Part shown: positions 5,177 to 6,862 of the stretch, in pieces
Layout of the letters: each line of letters begins with the position of its first letter
How positions within the stretch are numbered: the first letter of the stretch is position 1
From: Bacteroidales bacterium
Lineage (GTDB): Bacteria; Bacteroidota; Bacteroidia; Bacteroidales; UBA932
Length of the DNA stretch: 6,862 nt
Direction of reading: 5' to 3'
NCBI GenBank assembly: GCA_017556665.1
Contig: JAFYMJ010000214.1
Span: 1 to 6,862, forward strand
Position numbers and translations under genes: made by a program
Notes under the pieces: model-generated
What the model was told of the DNA's origin: nothing
The model's database searches: none
Seen by the model: only the letters and a program-made list of their open reading frames with translations

Positions 5177-6862
5177 CTAGAATTCAACGCTGTAACTTAT
5201 ACTTGGAAGTATAGGAAATAGATATACTTTCTTCCACTCATCCTCATCCGAATCATAGTATAGGCTAAATATATTATGTTTATTTGTAAGGTTATAAATT
5301 CCCAACTGAAGATTATGGGTAACTCTTGGCCTTTTCCATTTGGCATACGCACCCACATCAACTCTCATATAATCCTCTAAACGTTTATTATTAAATCCAC
5401 TATAGTAATCCAAAGAAATATCAAAACCCGGAATTTGGCTTGGATATGTGCCTGATTTTACACTCTCCATATTACCACTCTGATAGCTAATCAATACATT
5501 TGCTCCATATTCCTTAGCTCCTTTTGTGTAAAACAAATAATCTGCTGTTGCATTCAACACATGTGGTCTGTCAAATTTTGCTCTAAATTCCTTTCCTCTA
5601 TTTAACTCTGGAAATAATCGGGTAGTTTTGGAGAGCGTATAGGCTATCTTATAGTTTAAACGTTTGCCACTCTTTTGATATAAAAACTCTACCCCCTCAC
5701 TATTGCCTTCTCCTATTTTTATAAACTCCTTCCAGCCACTCATACTCTGGTTAAAAAACTCACTCGCTTTCTCAAAATAAATAAGATTTTCCATCTTCTT
5801 ATAGTAAGCCCCAACTGAAAATCTATGATCCTGTGCTATTTTAAAGTATAAGCCTCCATAATACTGGATTCCTCTCTCTGGATGGATCTTCTGGGAACTA
5901 GGTACAATCATATCCATAGACCATCCCAAAGGTATACCCTCTAATGTATGATAATACTGAACCAATTTATCAAACGTTGCTTCAATACCCATCCATCTTG
6001 TCAGTTTGACGCCAGCACTTAAACTAATCTCTGGATCTATACCATTATATTGGTCAGATCCACCCTTCTCGCCTACAAAATAACTCCCTCTTACTGATAG
6101 TGAAAATCTAAATTTGTCTTTATTATTGTATTTTAGTTCTGAATAGAGATTTAATAAATAATTTTTTGTCTTGTTATTGACATCATTATTAGCTGTTGGT
6201 ATCGATTTATAAACTTGTGAAGATCCTGGATTAAAAGTGCTCCTTGTTCCCCTTACTCCTATTTTTAAATCAAACTTGTCTGATATAAGGTATTTGAATG
6301 ACGAATTTATTGAAATTTCCTCTATACTTGATTTTATTAAAAGTTTATTGTAAATATCATCAAGTACCCGCTCTTGTGTCTGGCTACTCTTATAATTATT
6401 ATATGAAATATTTGTTTTTACGCTCCATTTTGGGGATATATTGCATAACCACTCAATATTCCCTACAATATTATGCCAATCCATTCTATCAAATGAGCTA
6501 ACATCCATATCTCCATAGCCAAATTTGTCCAAACTGTAGAAGATTGAGGAATTGATAGTATGAACATTACTATGCTTATACGTCAACTTGCCATAAATAT
6601 CATATACGCCAGCCTTTAAATTTTTAAAATATTGAGACTTATCTTCCAACATACCTTTACCTATTTCATACCACAAAGGTATGGGAGAAACCCTGGCTAC
6701 AACCTCAAAAGCCAATTTATCTTTTTTTATTGGGGCTGAAGCATAACCACTTACCATAAAGTTACTTACACCAAGTTTACTCTCAAACTCCTTAAAATTT
6801 GGTTCTTTAGTGATTATATCTATATGGGATGCCAAAAGATTATAGCTCTCTGCCCCAAAGCC
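5177..6862 (-). CDS. TonB-dependent outer-membrane receptor, C-terminal part (partial)
   Basis: The visible part is 561 residues; the 5' end lies beyond the window edge and the frame is open to the last base. A TTG at 6833-6835 is an internal Leu codon, not a start. The fragment begins at the end of the plug domain: ASHIDIITKEP (residues 11-21) corresponds to the usual (S/N)-x-(I/V)-(D/N)-I-x-x-K segment. A block ASAPIKKDKLAFEVVARVS resembles the GPIxKDKxSFxxxxR block of a common Bacteroidota receptor type. The rest is a 22-strand-type barrel rich in aromatics, ending LFPILPSISYSVEF with the terminal Phe of outer-membrane barrels. Such receptors import iron complexes, cofactors or glycans using TonB-ExbBD energy; the ligand cannot be read here. 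No SusD-like or other lipoprotein gene follows. The gene is closed by its own terminator. Confidence 0.92.
   Translation of the reverse strand, partial: GFGAESYNLLASHIDIITKEPNFKEFESKLGVSNFMVSGYASAPIKKDKLAFEVVARVSPIPLWYEIGKGMLEDKSQYFKNLKAGVYDIYGKLTYKHSNVHTINSSIFYSLDKFGYGDMDVSSFDRMDWHNIVGNIEWLCNISPKWSVKTNISYNNYKSSQTQERVLDDIYNKLLIKSSIEEISINSSFKYLISDKFDLKIGVRGTRSTFNPGSSQVYKSIPTANNDVNNKTKNYLLNLYSELKYNNKDKFRFSLSVRGSYFVGEKGGSDQYNGIDPEISLSAGVKLTRWMGIEATFDKLVQYYHTLEGIPLGWSMDMIVPSSQKIHPERGIQYYGGLYFKIAQDHRFSVGAYYKKMENLIYFEKASEFFNQSMSGWKEFIKIGEGNSEGVEFLYQKSGKRLNYKIAYTLSKTTRLFPELNRGKEFRAKFDRPHVLNATADYLFYTKGAKEYGANVLISYQSGNMESVKSGTYPSQIPGFDISLDYYSGFNNKRLEDYMRVDVGAYAKWKRPRVTHNLQLGIYNLTNKHNIFSLYYDSDEDEWKKVYLFPILPSISYSVEF

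Noticed and set aside
6833..6835. TTG as the start of the receptor gene
   Set aside because: The frame stays open to the window edge, and the nine codons before it continue the plug domain. A full receptor is several hundred residues longer and needs a signal peptide.

Overview
The window looks like a chromosomal segment of a member of the Bacteroidota, most likely order Bacteroidales. The evidence is AT-rich DNA, Arg codons dominated by AGA, no Shine-Dalgarno motifs ahead of the genes, a Bacteroidota-type -7 promoter box (TAnnTTTG), a short serA of the Bacteroides type, and outer-membrane porin and TonB receptor genes. The genus cannot be told from the sequence.

Plus strand, positions 1-2395: the tail of serC, complete serA and a DUF1015 gene lie 11 and 17 bp apart and form one operon. 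It ends at a perfect 13-bp hairpin terminator. SerA oxidises 3-phosphoglycerate and SerC transaminates the product to phosphoserine. The DUF1015 protein is of unknown function and its place in the operon suggests a serine-related role. Phosphoserine phosphatase (SerB) is not in the window.

Minus strand, positions 2466-4668: two tandem paralogous outer-membrane porins of the porin O/P (OprP-like) family are spaced 25 bp apart. They are probably co-transcribed from a TATATTTG promoter just upstream. They converge on the serine operon and probably share its hairpin as a bidirectional terminator.

Positions 4669-5176 form a 508-bp intergenic stretch with no convincing intact gene. It holds the porin promoter, a GC-rich patch with mutually exclusive stems and a possible remnant reading frame, a 104-bp element with long near-perfect inverted arms and two inner hairpins, and the terminator of the next gene.

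Minus strand, positions 5177-6862: the C-terminal 561 residues of a TonB-dependent outer-membrane receptor, with its 5' end outside the window.

The core genes are ordinary. The features most worth a second look are the composite repeat region at 4738-5061 and the DUF1015 protein tied to serine synthesis. I found no convincing new defence or mobile system.
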